Positions 8,616 to 18,061 of a DNA stretch of 39,744 nucleotides are shown here, piece by piece. The notes below the pieces were generated by a model that was not told where the DNA came from, did no database searches, and saw only the letters and a program-made list of their open reading frames with translations. Source of the stretch: Bacteroidales bacterium (lineage in GTDB: Bacteria > Bacteroidota > Bacteroidia > Bacteroidales > JAGONC01); the NCBI GenBank assembly GCA_023133655.1, contig JAGLWB010000391.1, positions 1-39,744 of the forward strand. The letters are read 5' to 3'. How positions within the stretch are numbered: the stretch's first letter is position 1; every line of letters starts with the position of its first letter. The position numbers and the translations under genes are program-made.

Positions 8616-9491
8616 TCAATACCTCGCTTCTCTTTTTTTAAACATATTGAGCAACGGTTTTGTATAGTCCTGATCAGTTCTGATGATTGCTACATCCATC
8701 CCGGTTTTAATAAAAAGATTCTGAAGACTTTGTTCGGTTTTTTTGTAGTAATCGTTATAACTCTTTCTGAGGCGTTTACTGGATGTATCCACCCACGAAC
8801 TCTTTCCTGTTTCGGCATCTGAAAAATGAACAAGGCCAATATCGGGTAAATCCATCTCCCGGCCATCGTAAACCCTGACAGCAATCAGATCGTGTTTTTT
8901 ATTTGCTATTTTAAGTGCGTCTTCAAATTCTTCATCCATAAAATCCGAAAGAAGAAAAGCAATACTTCTCTTTTTAATTGCATTTGTCAGGAATCTAAGT
9001 GCTTCGGCAATATCCGTTTGTCGGCTCTGAGGTTTAAAATCAACCAATTCTCTTATTATTCGAAGAATGTGTGAAGTTCCTTTTTTTGGGGGAATAAACT
9101 TTTCAATGCGGTCACTAAAAAAGATCACACCTACCTTATCGTTGTTTTGAATTGCGGAAAATGCAAGAACAGCTGCAATTTCCGTGATCATTTCTTCCTT
9201 TAACTGTTTTTGTGTCCCAAATTCATTCGACCCACTGACATCAACAAGCAGCATAACCGTAAGCTCTCTTTCCTCGTCAAAGATCTTAACAAAAGGATGG
9301 TTAAACCGTGCTGTAACATTCCAGTCGATGGTGCGGATATCATCACCATATTGGTACTCGCGTACCTCGCTAAAGGCCATTCCTCTTCCTTTAAAGACAC
9401 TGTGGTAATGCCCTGAAAAAAGCTGATTGGAAAGACCACGTGTCTTTATCTCAATCTTCCTTACCTTTTTTAATATTTCAGAAGTCTCCAA
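8616..9491 (-). CDS. DUF58 domain protein (VWA-like), bat operon
   Basis: 291 residues, cytoplasmic, with no signal peptide or membrane segment. The N-terminal part has the signature FKGRGMAFSEVREYQYGDDIRTIDWNVTAR, the hallmark of DUF58 proteins. A VWA-like fold with DVSGS follows (about residue 85-90), and the C-terminal part is typical. DUF58 genes almost always follow moxR, as here, and the two products probably work together. A pyrimidine-rich spacer of 72 bases separates the gene from moxR. The biochemical role is unknown. Confidence 0.92.
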   Translation of the reverse strand: METSEILKKVRKIEIKTRGLSNQLFSGHYHSVFKGRGMAFSEVREYQYGDDIRTIDWNVTARFNHPFVKIFDEERELTVMLLVDVSGSNEFGTQKQLKEEMITEIAAVLAFSAIQNNDKVGVIFFSDRIEKFIPPKKGTSHILRIIRELVDFKPQSRQTDIAEALRFLTNAIKKRSIAFLLSDFMDEEFEDALKIANKKHDLIAVRVYDGREMDLPDIGLVHFSDAETGKSSWVDTSSKRLRKSYNDYYKKTEQSLQNLFIKTGMDVAIIRTDQDYTKPLLNMFKKREARY

Positions 9492-9563
9492 AATTTTTTA
9501 GTTTCGTCTTTCGTATTTTGTCTTTCTCTTTTCGCTTTTCTCTTCTCGTTTTTCGTCTTTCTC
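9492..9563 (-). repeat. Pyrimidine-rich, internally repetitive spacer between moxR and the DUF58 gene
   Basis: The plus strand is almost pure T/C with recurring TTTCGTCTTTC and TTTCTCTT units, so the transcript here is purine-rich. This could be simple-sequence expansion. It lies inside the operon, where an A/G-rich leader could help ribosome loading at the DUF58 gene; that is inference. Confidence 0.4.
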
Positions 9564-10553
9564 TTACGGAACTTCAACGGTATTTAATATCTCATTTATA
9601 ATGTCTTCAGTTGTTACATTCTCAGCTTCAGCCTCATAGGTGAGCCCGATCCGGTGCCGCATAACATCAAGTGCAACAGCACGGATATCTTCAGGAATGA
9701 CATACCCACGGCGTTTGATAAAAGCATAAGCTTTTGCCGCCAGGGCCAGGTTAATGCTGGCACGTGGTGATGCGCCAAAATAGATAAGTCCTTCAAACTG
9801 TTTTAGGTTATAATCGGAGGGATACCTCGATGAAAAAACGATATCAGTGATGTAATTCTCAATTTTCTCGTCAAGATAAACCTCCTTAACAACACTTCTC
9901 GCTTTGATAATATCGGCCTTATTGATAATGGTATTGGTTGAGCGGGCAATATTCGTTATGTTTTGACGTAAAATTTCTTTTTCCTCCTCTTTATTAGGGT
10001 AATTGATAATCACTTTTAACATGAACCGGTCAACTTGAGCTTCAGGGAGAGGATAAGTTCCTTCCTGCTCAATGGGATTTTGTGTAGCGAGCACAAGGAA
10101 AGGGTCTTCAAGCTTATACGTGTGGTCACCAATTGTAATCTGGCGTTCCTGCATGGCTTCAAGTAATGCACTCTGCACTTTTGCTGGTGAACGATTAATT
10201 TCATCAGCCAGGATGAAATTGGCGAAAATAGGTCCTTTCCTGACTACAAATTCTTCTTTTTTCTGGCTATAAATCATCGTTCCAATAAGATCGGCCGGAA
10301 GCAGGTCAGGAGTAAATTGAACCCGGCTGAATTTGGCATTGATAATATTAGCCAGCGATGTTATGGCTAATGTTTTAGCTAGCCCCGGTACACCTTCAAG
10401 TAAAATATGTCCGTTTGATAATAGTCCGATCAACAACCGTTCAACCATATGCTTCTGCCCAACGATTACTTTCTTCATTTCAAGATTGATCAGGTCAACA
10501 AACGAGCTTTCCTGCTGAATCTTTTCATTTAACTCTTTGATATTAGTCTCCAT
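9564..10553 (-). CDS. moxR: MoxR-type AAA+ ATPase
   Basis: 329 residues from the ATG at 10553. A longer frame from a TTG at 10583 is possible, but that codon lies inside the predicted promoter box. AAA_3 family: Walker A in LEGVPGLAKT, Walker B and MoxR signature ADEINRSPAKVQSALLEAMQE, sensor-1 ATQNPIEQEGTYPLPEAQVDRF, and the C-terminal lid (FGASPRASINLALAAKA). MoxR ATPases act as chaperone-like remodelers for VWA partners. This gene heads the operon that encodes DUF58, BatA and BatB. Confidence 0.95.
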   Translation of the reverse strand: METNIKELNEKIQQESSFVDLINLEMKKVIVGQKHMVERLLIGLLSNGHILLEGVPGLAKTLAITSLANIINAKFSRVQFTPDLLPADLIGTMIYSQKKEEFVVRKGPIFANFILADEINRSPAKVQSALLEAMQERQITIGDHTYKLEDPFLVLATQNPIEQEGTYPLPEAQVDRFMLKVIINYPNKEEEKEILRQNITNIARSTNTIINKADIIKARSVVKEVYLDEKIENYITDIVFSSRYPSDYNLKQFEGLIYFGASPRASINLALAAKAYAFIKRRGYVIPEDIRAVALDVMRHRIGLTYEAEAENVTTEDIINEILNTVEVP

Positions 10554-10580
10554 TATTTTTAATTTTTTATTTCGATGATG

Positions 10581-10588
10581 CAAAAATA
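10581..10588 (-). promoter_or_regulatory. Predicted -7 box of the moxR-bat operon
   Basis: The minus strand reads TATTTTTG, an exact TAnnTTTG match, about 30 bases before the moxR ATG at 10553. It leaves a leader of about 20 bases and argues against the TTG start at 10583. No other exact box was found upstream of the internal genes, so this may drive the whole 8.5-kb operon. Confidence 0.5.
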
Positions 10589-10746
10589 AAGAATGAAAGA
10601 AATGGAGCGTATTTAATTTTGTTAAAGTATGTTAAAGGGATCTTGGATTCCTTGCTTTTTGTTCCTTGTCCTTTATTTTTTATTTTTTATTTTTTATTCC
10701 TTATTCCTTATTTGTACTCATGTATTCCATATTTTTCCTTCCCTTT

Positions 10747-10883
10747 CATGTGGTTGTCTCAAAGTCATTTGCACCGCAAACACGCTAGGGTGCAAAGATT
10801 ATAAATGTCAAAATTTTTAGTGCTTTGATCCTCAGCATCTCTGCGGTGTTATTTAAAAATCTTACCTTTACGACAACCTCATG
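10747..10883. repeat. Imperfect inverted-repeat element (MITE- or REP-like), about 137 bp
   Basis: The two ends are inverted copies: CATGTGGTTGTCTCAAAG at 10747-10764 pairs with 10866-10883 (15 of 18 positions). Inside them, 10773-10797 (starting ACCGCAAACACGC) pairs with 10823-10847 (ending CTCTGCGGT), 17 of 25 positions. The centre is AT-rich. The rest of the gap (10589-10746) holds only T-rich low-complexity sequence and no gene. The right arm contains TACCTTTA, a near match to the -7 box, so the element may supply the promoter of the acyltransferase gene next to it. Confidence 0.55.
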
Positions 10884-10924
10884 CAAATGAAAATAGCATG
10901 GGGATAAAATTTAAAACTGTTTAT

Positions 10925-12199
10925 ATGAACCAACTTAACAGACGGAAATTTATTGAAAAGAGCTTGAAAGGATCCGTCTCCTTAGCTTTGGCAAAAGCAC
11001 TGGCTGGAGTTTCCCTTTTTAGTTTAAATACCGGGTGCGTGAAAGATAAGGGTAAGGTAGTGTTTCAGCCCGGAACGGCAACTTCCTTTCCATATTTGGA
11101 AGTTGCAGGTGATAATTATGAAATTGGCCAGGTCATTGGCAGCTATTTTAAAGATAATATATTGGGGCTGCTGAAAGGAAGGAAGAAGTGGTTTGGCAAT
11201 CTTAAAGCTTTTGTTCAAGGAAAAGGTCGGGAAATGTATAAAGGAATGTTGTTAAGTTCCCGTAAATATTTTCCACATCTCGTCCATGAGATCGAAGGTA
11301 TTTCAAGTGGTTCTGGGATCCCGTTTGATGACCTGTTCCTGCTTAATATCAAAGCTGAGGTTGAAGCCGCCATGTCTTTTAGGGAACATGAGGCTCCGGG
11401 TTGCTCAACCATTTATTTGAATGAGGGGAAACGGAAACTCATTATGCACAATGAAGATGGTAACGAAGCCAACTACGGTGGTATGTTCATCGTTAAAGCC
11501 ACTCCGCCATCAGGGGTGACGTTTGTGGTCATGACCTACCCGGGAATCATTATGGGAAATGGGCCGGCAATGAATAATGCCGGGATTACCCAATCTACAA
11601 ATTACATTGCGTCACTGGACTGGAACATCGGAATCCCTCGTTACATACTCGGGCGGGCAATTCTTGAAGCTCAATCCCTTGAAGATGCTCTTTCGTTGGC
11701 GACGCACCCTCACCGTGCCTTTGCATACAACCATAATCTGGGTTCTGTACAGGAAAAGAAGATTGTTTCGGTTGAAGTCACCCCAACTGATTATGAAATT
11801 TATTATCCGGATGGATTATATTTCCATACGAATCATCTTATCCTGGAATCAACAAAAAAACTTCCACAGGATACAGGATATGTTGAGTCTTCTTCAATGT
11901 TAAGGTATAAAGTTATCGAAGAAGAAATTGGTAAGATTGAAAATCAACAATCGGTCAGCGAAGCTGAACTTGTAAGCATTTTATCGAGTCATAGGCAATC
12001 ACCGTATTCCCCTTGCCGTCACCCACAGGGAGCAATTAGAGGTAGGACACTGGGTACCGCAATCATGAATATTGAAGATGGGTATGTCAAATTTTATTTT
12101 GGAAATCCTTGCGAATCATACCAAAAGAAGCATAACCAAATTTTCAAGTTAGATAATAATTTTTTTCTCCAGTACTCGGATAAAAAAGTTGCTTCATAA
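10925..12199 (+). CDS. Exported C45-type autoproteolytic acyltransferase/hydrolase
   Basis: 424 residues from the ATG at 10925; an ATG at 10898 would add nine residues. The chosen start puts a twin-arginine-like motif (NRRKFIEKS) near the N-terminus, followed by a hydrophobic stretch and a possible lipobox (SLNTGC, Cys38). The catalytic region resembles acyl-CoA:6-aminopenicillanate acyltransferases (peptidase family C45, Ntn fold): APGCST with the candidate nucleophile Cys160, then IMHNEDGNE, where the Asn/Asp pattern is typical. In this family the precursor cleaves itself between Gly and Cys. The natural substrate is unknown; an amide or peptide-like molecule in the envelope is likely. The gene stands alone. 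Confidence 0.8.
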   Translation: MNQLNRRKFIEKSLKGSVSLALAKALAGVSLFSLNTGCVKDKGKVVFQPGTATSFPYLEVAGDNYEIGQVIGSYFKDNILGLLKGRKKWFGNLKAFVQGKGREMYKGMLLSSRKYFPHLVHEIEGISSGSGIPFDDLFLLNIKAEVEAAMSFREHEAPGCSTIYLNEGKRKLIMHNEDGNEANYGGMFIVKATPPSGVTFVVMTYPGIIMGNGPAMNNAGITQSTNYIASLDWNIGIPRYILGRAILEAQSLEDALSLATHPHRAFAYNHNLGSVQEKKIVSVEVTPTDYEIYYPDGLYFHTNHLILESTKKLPQDTGYVESSSMLRYKVIEEEIGKIENQQSVSEAELVSILSSHRQSPYSPCRHPQGAIRGRTLGTAIMNIEDGYVKFYFGNPCESYQKKHNQIFKLDNNFFLQYSDKKVAS

Positions 12200-12264
12200 A
12201 GATATCAACAACGAATGTTTAATAAAATTTCTGTTTTCTTACAATACCAATACTTTCCTTTAGT

Positions 12265-12272
12265 TATATTTG
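12265..12272 (+). promoter_or_regulatory. Predicted -7 box for parE
   Basis: TATATTTG, an exact TAnnTTTG match, ends 17 bases before the ATG at 12290. This excludes the in-frame ATG at 12215 as the main start for transcripts from this box. Confidence 0.5.
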
Positions 12273-12289
12273 CAGCGAAATTTGGGAGG

Positions 12290-14143
12290 ATGATTAATAA
12301 ATACACAGAAGATTCTATTCGTTCACTTGATTGGAAAGAACATATCCAGTTAAGGCCGGGTATGTATATTGGTAAACTTGGAGATGGTTCGTCGCACGAT
12401 GATGGAATATATGTCCTTATTAAAGAGATACTTGACAACTCTATCGATGAGTTTGTTATGGGATTTGGAAAAACCATCGAGGTGACTGTCAAAGAAAGGA
12501 CAGTGGTTATCAGAGATTATGGAAGAGGCATTCCCGTCGGAAAAGTAATCGATTGCGTTTCGAAAATTAATACCGGAGCAAAATATGATTCAAAAGTCTT
12601 TAAGAAAGCAGTAGGACTTAACGGGGTTGGTTCAAAAGTCGTTAATGCCCTCTCATCATATTTTATAGTACAGTCGGTCAGAGAGGAGAAATCTAAATTA
12701 GCTGAGTTTGAAAAAGGTACTTTGGTAAATGAGAGCCTGACCAAAGAAAAAGAGCTAAAGCCTGGTACCATCGTAACATTCATTCCTGATAATAGCTTTT
12801 TTGGTAATTACCATTTTATTCCTGAATATATAGAGCAACTATTATGGAATTATGTGTTCCTCAACAATGGATTAACTATATACTTTAACGGACAGCGTTT
12901 TGTTGCAAAAAATGGATTGCTCGACCTTCTTAATCGTTCTATCAACGGGAACTCTGTTCTTTATCCGATAATTCATCTGAAGGAAGACGATTTTGAGCTT
13001 GCTTTTTCGCACAGTGTTAAACAATATAGCGAGGAATATTATTCTTTTGTTAATGGACAACATACACGACAGGGCGGAACACACCTGGCTGCCTTTCGCG
13101 AAGCCATTGTAAAAACAATCAGAGAATTTTATAAAAAAGATTTTGATACTAACGATGTACGTGTATCAATAATTGCAGCCCTGAGTGTGAAAGTGCAGGA
13201 ACCTATTTTCGAATCGCAGACAAAAACCAAACTTGGTTCACAATATATTGAACCTGGAGGTCCCTCCGTTAGAAATTATATCAATGATGTTGTTAAGCGG
13301 AACCTGGATAATTATTTGCACATGAATCCCGAAACCGCTGAATTGTTACTGAGAAAGATCCTTCAGTCAGAAAAGGAAAGGAAAGAAATTGCCGGGATCA
13401 AAAAACTGGCCAAAGAGAGTGTAAAGAAAGCCAGTTTGCATAATAAAAAACTCCGTGATTGTAGGGTTCATTATCAGGATAATCATGAGAAACGCCTGGA
13501 AACAACTCTTTTTATCACCGAAGGTGATTCAGCCAGCGGCTCGATAACAAAATCAAGAGATGTAAGTACACAAGCCGTTTTTAGCTTGAAGGGCAAGCCA
13601 CTGAATGCTTATGGATTAAGTAAAAAAATTGTTTACCAGAACGATGAATTTAACCTTCTACAAACAGCGTTGAACATTGAAGAGGGACTTCAAAGCCTTC
13701 GTTATAATAATATTGTTATAGCAACTGATGCTGATGTTGATGGAATGCATATCAGGTTGTTATTGTTAACTTTCTTTTTGCAATTTTATCCCGACCTGAT
13801 CAGAGCCGGCCATGTTTATATTTTACAAACTCCTCTATTTAGAGTTCGTAATAAAGCGGAAACAATATATTGTTATTCTGAACAGGAAAGAAATGGTGCG
13901 ATAAAAAAACTTAAAGGTAATCCTGAGATAACACGTTTTAAAGGACTGGGAGAAATATCACCGAATGAATTTAAAAATTTTATCGGAGCATCCATGAGAC
14001 TTGATCCTGTTATTCTTCAGAAATCAGCATCCATTGGAAGAATTCTGGAATTTTATATGGGAAAGAATACTCCTCAGCGTCAAACCTTTATTATCGATAA
14101 CCTGAGGGTTGAAGAAGATGCCATCGATGCTATAGCTTCTTAA
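12290..14143 (+). CDS. parE: DNA topoisomerase IV subunit B
   Basis: 617 residues from the ATG at 12290, chosen because the sequence [19 protein letters not shown] matches the usual ParE N-terminus and the promoter box lies just upstream. GHKL ATPase motifs: [35 protein letters not shown]. The TOPRIM domain has [11 protein letters not shown] and [19 protein letters not shown]. The C-terminal [17 protein letters not shown] is also typical. Topoisomerase IV decatenates daughter chromosomes, with ParE providing ATP hydrolysis and ParC the cleavage subunit. ParC is not in the window. GyrB is the alternative, but the length and the [22 protein letters not shown] stretch favour the Bacteroidota ParE. 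Its 3' end overlaps convergent nnr by 14 bases. Confidence 0.9.
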   Translation: MINKYTEDSIRSLDWKEHIQLRPGMYIGKLGDGSSHDDGIYVLIKEILDNSIDEFVMGFGKTIEVTVKERTVVIRDYGRGIPVGKVIDCVSKINTGAKYDSKVFKKAVGLNGVGSKVVNALSSYFIVQSVREEKSKLAEFEKGTLVNESLTKEKELKPGTIVTFIPDNSFFGNYHFIPEYIEQLLWNYVFLNNGLTIYFNGQRFVAKNGLLDLLNRSINGNSVLYPIIHLKEDDFELAFSHSVKQYSEEYYSFVNGQHTRQGGTHLAAFREAIVKTIREFYKKDFDTNDVRVSIIAALSVKVQEPIFESQTKTKLGSQYIEPGGPSVRNYINDVVKRNLDNYLHMNPETAELLLRKILQSEKERKEIAGIKKLAKESVKKASLHNKKLRDCRVHYQDNHEKRLETTLFITEGDSASGSITKSRDVSTQAVFSLKGKPLNAYGLSKKIVYQNDEFNLLQTALNIEEGLQSLRYNNIVIATDADVDGMHIRLLLLTFFLQFYPDLIRAGHVYILQTPLFRVRNKAETIYCYSEQERNGAIKKLKGNPEITRFKGLGEISPNEFKNFIGASMRLDPVILQKSASIGRILEFYMGKNTPQRQTFIIDNLRVEEDAIDAIAS

Positions 14144-15635
14144 ATGCCTTTCCCAGATTGTTGATAATGTCGCCTGCGATAAGTGCATCCATGCCTATTT
14201 TCTTGGCAGCCAGATCACCTGCCAAACCGTGTACATAAACAGCAAGAATACAAGCTTCTTTGGGAAGGTAATGCTGGGCAAGTAATCCGAGTATCACACC
14301 GGTTAATACATCCCCGCTACCTCCTGTTGCCATGCCCGGATTACCAGAGCTGTTGAAATAGCAGCTGTTATCAGGGCAGGTTATGGCTGTGTGTGCCCCT
14401 TTTAATACTACGTAAGCATGATATTTGACCGAGAATTCCTTCTGTAGTTGATTCCTTTCGAAATCGTTTGTGAATTTCCCGATAAGGCGTTCAAATTCTT
14501 TGGGATGTGGCGTAAAAATGCTGTTTTGGGGAATGAACGACAACCATGTCTTATTTTCTCCAAGAATGTTGATTGCATCTGCATCAATTAAAAGCGGAAC
14601 ATGAGCGTTTTGGATCAGAAGCTTAAACGCTTTTTGTGTATCCTCTTCCATACCGATACCCGGGCCGATACCTATGGCATTGTACTTTAAAGGATCGATC
14701 GCCTCAGAAAAAATTTCCCCCGATGCATCAACGCTAACCATAGCTTCCGGAACAGCCGTTTGCATGATTTCATATCCTTTAACTGGAATATGTGTAGTTA
14801 ATAACCCTGTCCCTGACCTTAAACATGCTTTGGATGCCAGAACGGCAGCTCCCATTTTGCCATAACCTCCTGAAATCAATAATGCATGGCCAAAGGTTCC
14901 TTTATGTGCAAATTTCCCCCTGCGGCGGAATATGTAGCGGCAATCTTTGCGTTCAATATAATATTTATCCACTATAACCGAATCAATGAAATCATCAAGA
15001 ATACCGATAGGTAAAACCTCCCATAAACCCACATACTTGATGTTTTCAGCAAAGACGAATCCTGTCTTTGGAAATTGAAATGTTAAGGTGAAATCAGCTT
15101 CAACAATAGCACCATGGTTGGTATGATTAGATTGATCGCAATACAAACCCGTTGGTACATCTATGGCAATGACAATGGCATTGTTTTTATTCATTTGCCC
15201 AATAACATCCGCAATAAAGCCCTTCACAGGCTTTGAAAGGCCTGAACCTAATATCGCATCAATGACAATATCTTCTCCATCTATTTCAGGAAGTTCATCT
15301 TCTTCAGTCAAATCATAAATACGGACGTTTGGAATATTGAACAACCGATCGTAATTTATCTGGCAGCTTGGTGACATCTTTGCTGTAAATCGCAATACAA
15401 AAACATCAACCTTGTATTTTTTATTTACAAGCATTCGGGCAATAGCAAGACCATCGCCGCCATTATTTCCCATGCCGCAAAATATTTTTATCGATAAAGT
15501 CTTATTAACATGCCGGGTGATCCACTTACAACAGGCCTTTGCTGATCTTTCCATTAAGTCAATGTCACTAACAGGTTCGTTCTCAATAGTGTATAAGTCA
15601 CCCTGCTTGACTTTTTCAATAGGTAATATTTTCAT
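14130..15635 (-). CDS. nnr: Bifunctional NAD(P)H-hydrate epimerase / ADP-dependent NAD(P)H-hydrate dehydratase
   Basis: 501 residues, the usual size of the fused enzyme. The N-terminal epimerase (YjeF_N, about 1-215) has [16 protein letters not shown] and [14 protein letters not shown]. The C-terminal dehydratase (ribokinase-like, about 225-501) has [40 protein letters not shown] and the GxGD active-site motif in [15 protein letters not shown]. Together they repair NADHX and NADPHX, damaged hydrated forms of the cofactors. The gene runs opposite to parE and overlaps its end; it diverges from rlmD across a 195-base gap. Confidence 0.95.
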   Translation of the reverse strand: MKILPIEKVKQGDLYTIENEPVSDIDLMERSAKACCKWITRHVNKTLSIKIFCGMGNNGGDGLAIARMLVNKKYKVDVFVLRFTAKMSPSCQINYDRLFNIPNVRIYDLTEEDELPEIDGEDIVIDAILGSGLSKPVKGFIADVIGQMNKNNAIVIAIDVPTGLYCDQSNHTNHGAIVEADFTLTFQFPKTGFVFAENIKYVGLWEVLPIGILDDFIDSVIVDKYYIERKDCRYIFRRRGKFAHKGTFGHALLISGGYGKMGAAVLASKACLRSGTGLLTTHIPVKGYEIMQTAVPEAMVSVDASGEIFSEAIDPLKYNAIGIGPGIGMEEDTQKAFKLLIQNAHVPLLIDADAINILGENKTWLSFIPQNSIFTPHPKEFERLIGKFTNDFERNQLQKEFSVKYHAYVVLKGAHTAITCPDNSCYFNSSGNPGMATGGSGDVLTGVILGLLAQHYLPKEACILAVYVHGLAGDLAAKKIGMDALIAGDIINNLGKAFKKL

Positions 15636-15791
15636 AGTTATTGTTTTTATTAATAATTTTTTTCCGTAGCAAGTAGGCAGTAATAATATTAAATGTGTGA
15701 AATAAGAAGTAAATTTAACAAAATATTTTTGTTGTGAAAATTAATAACCCATAAAAGCAATTTTCAAATTATTTGTCATTGCGATAAGTTG

Positions 15792-15799
15792 TACCTTTG
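15792..15799 (+). promoter_or_regulatory. Predicted -7 box for rlmD
   Basis: TACCTTTG, an exact TAnnTTTG match, 31 bases before the rlmD ATG. TTTG at 15772-15775 may be the -33 element, with a somewhat short spacer of 16. A second exact box (TATTTTTG) lies farther up at 15724-15731. Confidence 0.5.
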
Positions 15800-15830
15800 A
15801 GCCTCCAAATTTATTTCAGAAAACCCTAAT

Positions 15831-17255
15831 ATGGCTTCCTCGAGAAAAAAGCATCCCATTTATAAAGAAGTTGAAATTATTGACGCCGGTGCTGAAGGAA
15901 AAGCAGTTGCAAAAGTCGATGACCTGGTCATTTTTGTCCCTTATGGTGCCCCGGGTGATATTGTTGATATTCAAATAACCAAAAAGAAAAGGGCATACAT
16001 TGAAGGCCGAATTGTTCATTATCATGAGTATTCAACGAAAAGAACAGATCCTTTTTGTGAACATTTCGGATTGTGCGGGGGGTGCAAATGGCAGCATCTG
16101 CCATATAAAGAGCAATTATTTTATAAACAGAAGCAGGTAGAAGATAACTTAACCCGGATCGGGAAACTGGACATCCCCAAATTACTTCCTATCATCGCTT
16201 CAGTAGATGCCCGATATTACCGTAACAAGCTTGAGTTTACTTTTTCAAACAGAAAATGGCTGATTGATAAACCAACAGATGGTCGTCCCCCTCAGATGAA
16301 TGCCCTGGGATTTCATATTCCCGGACTCTTCGATAGAATAGTGGATATTGATCATTGCTATCTCCAGCCTGACCCTTCAAATGACATCAGATTGGAAATA
16401 AAGAAATTTGCTCTCGAAAACGATTATTCTTTTTATGATGTAAGAAAATGGTCGGGTTTGTTAAGAAATGTTATTATTCGCACAACGACAACAGGTGATT
16501 TAATGGTGATTGTGGTGTTTCATGTGAAGGATGCCAATAAAATAAATGCTTTGATGGATTTTGTAGCAGGCAGATTTCCGGAAATCACATCGTTGATGTT
16601 TGTCGTAAATCCAAAGAAAAATGATACAATCTTTGATCTTGATATCCAACTTTTCAAAGGGAAACCATACATAGTTGAGCAGATGCCACCATATCGTAAG
16701 GATGATAAGGATCTTAAATTTAAAATTGGACCTGTCTCATTTTTTCAAACCAATACATTGCAAGCTATTCAACTTTACCGGGTTGCATTGGATTTTGCTA
16801 ACCTTTCGGGTAACGAAATAGTTTATGACCTCTATTCAGGAACCGGAACTATTGCAAATTATATTGCAGGCCATGCCTTTAGGGTCGTTGGCGTTGAGAG
16901 TATAACCTCTGCTATTGATGATGCACGAGAAAATGCGGTTTTTAATAATATTAATAACACATCGTTTTTCGCTGGCGATATCGTTAAGGTGTTGAGTGAT
17001 GATTTTATTAATGAGAATGGCAGGCCTGATGTCATTATTACTGATCCGCCACGGGCAGGAATGCATCCAAAGGTTGTTCAACAAATGTGCAGCATCGCGC
17101 CTGACCGAATTGTTTACATTAGCTGCAATCCGGCGACTCAGGCAAGAGATATTGCAATGATGACTGAAAATTACTTGATTGAAAAAATCCAGCCTGTTGA
17201 TATGTTCCCTCATACGCATCATGTTGAGAATGTTTGTTTGCTGAAAAAGAAATAG
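15831..17255 (+). CDS. rlmD: 23S rRNA (uracil-C5)-methyltransferase, RumA/RlmD type
   Basis: 474 residues. An N-terminal TRAM-like domain (about 10-70) is followed by the cysteine set for a [4Fe-4S] cluster: CEHFGLCGGCKW at about 73-85, with a fourth Cys near 168 (DHCYLQPD). The SAM-binding domain has VYDLYSGTGTIANYIA and ITDPPRAGMHPKV. The catalytic nucleophile is Cys432 in ISCNPATQARD, and the general base is Glu466 in HVENVCLL. These are the RumA-family hallmarks. RlmD methylates a uracil of 23S rRNA (U1939 in E. coli); Bacteroidota paralogues such as RlmCD may modify another position, so the exact target is not certain. Confidence 0.9.
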   Translation: MASSRKKHPIYKEVEIIDAGAEGKAVAKVDDLVIFVPYGAPGDIVDIQITKKKRAYIEGRIVHYHEYSTKRTDPFCEHFGLCGGCKWQHLPYKEQLFYKQKQVEDNLTRIGKLDIPKLLPIIASVDARYYRNKLEFTFSNRKWLIDKPTDGRPPQMNALGFHIPGLFDRIVDIDHCYLQPDPSNDIRLEIKKFALENDYSFYDVRKWSGLLRNVIIRTTTTGDLMVIVVFHVKDANKINALMDFVAGRFPEITSLMFVVNPKKNDTIFDLDIQLFKGKPYIVEQMPPYRKDDKDLKFKIGPVSFFQTNTLQAIQLYRVALDFANLSGNEIVYDLYSGTGTIANYIAGHAFRVVGVESITSAIDDARENAVFNNINNTSFFAGDIVKVLSDDFINENGRPDVIITDPPRAGMHPKVVQQMCSIAPDRIVYISCNPATQARDIAMMTENYLIEKIQPVDMFPHTHHVENVCLLKKK

Positions 17256-17300
17256 GTTTTGAACAGAATATATTCAGCGTCATATCCTTGCATGTTTGCG

Positions 17301-17353
17301 TAGCCCCGGCATGATTAGCCCTGGCATGATTAGCCCTGGCATTTATGCCAGGG
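17301..17353. repeat. Three tandem 15-bp repeats ending in a perfect hairpin, overlapping the aroK stop
   Basis: Units at 17301-17315, 17316-17330 and 17331-17345 share the pattern TAGCCCTGGCATGAT; the first has one C-for-T change and the last ends in TTTA. The last unit forms CCCTGGCA (17334-17341), loop TTTA, TGCCAGGG (17346-17353), an 8-bp perfect stem. The loop holds the aroK stop codon. There is no T-run, so it is a poor intrinsic terminator. It looks like a REP-type palindromic element. Confidence 0.75.
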
Positions 17354-17849
17354 TAATGATTCGTTTGGCTAATTGATCAATATCCAGATTTATTCCGCTA
17401 ATGGTAAGATGTGCCTTCGAATAGTAAATTTCTCTCTCACTTAACTGATTGGTAATAAATGATTCCAGCTTTTCTGGTGAGCGATTTTCTATGAGAGGCC
17501 GTGGTTTTTTTGCATGAGTTAAACGATGTTGCAGCGCTTTCACGGGCATTTTTATATAAACCGTTATACCTGATTCATTCATTAAATTCATATTATCATA
17601 AAAGCAGGGAGAGCCCCCTCCCAATGATAGCACGAAGTTGTCATTATGTAATATTTCTTTTAATAATTTATGCTCAAGTTTTCTGAAAAGATTTTCCCCA
17701 TACTTTGAGAAAAATTGTTGGATGGTAAGTTTATATTTTTCTTCAAACAAAATATCAAGGTCGAAAAAATTCAAATTTAATTTTTTTGCCAGTTTCGATC
17801 CTTTGCTTGATTTTCCACATCCCATATATCCAAGAAGGAACACTCTCAT
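17343..17849 (-). CDS. aroK: Shikimate kinase
   Basis: 168 residues, normal length. Walker A GYMGCGKSSKG at about 7-17, the shikimate-binding DLD motif (FFDLDILFE, about 30-36), GGGSPC at about 77-82, and the lid motif KKPRPLIE near 113-120. It phosphorylates shikimate in the aromatic amino acid pathway in the cytoplasm. The gene stands alone here and has an exact -7 box at 17873-17880. The last residues (TLA) and the stop lie inside a repeated palindromic sequence. Confidence 0.95.
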   Translation of the reverse strand: MRVFLLGYMGCGKSSKGSKLAKKLNLNFFDLDILFEEKYKLTIQQFFSKYGENLFRKLEHKLLKEILHNDNFVLSLGGGSPCFYDNMNLMNESGITVYIKMPVKALQHRLTHAKKPRPLIENRSPEKLESFITNQLSEREIYYSKAHLTISGINLDIDQLAKRIITLA

Positions 17850-17872
17850 ATGAATGAAGATTTTTAAACTAA

Positions 17873-17880
17873 CAAATTTA
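17873..17880 (-). promoter_or_regulatory. Predicted -7 box for aroK
   Basis: The minus strand reads TAAATTTG, an exact TAnnTTTG match, 23 bases before the aroK ATG. Confidence 0.5.
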
Positions 17881-18061
17881 CCTGTAAAAATTAACGTAAC
17901 GGTAAGGTTAAAATAATAGTTTTTGCTTTTTAATTAAAAATTTTTTTTACCTTGCTGCCCTTTTCCCCTATTTTTTTCTAATTGGGAAATGTTTGGATAA
18001 GTTTATTTTTTGTTCTTCAAATTGATTTAGATTTAAATATTTGTTAAATTAAGCAATCAGT

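Noticed and set aside
12215-12289. Upstream ATG that would extend ParE by 25 residues
   Set aside because: The region holds an exact -7 box, and the extension does not resemble ParE.
12290-14143. GyrB instead of ParE
   Set aside because: Length and N-terminal sequence fit Bacteroidota ParE better, although a rigorous separation needs a tree.
17334-17353. Hairpin at the aroK end as an intrinsic terminator
   Set aside because: No T-run follows on either strand; it fits a palindromic repeat better.
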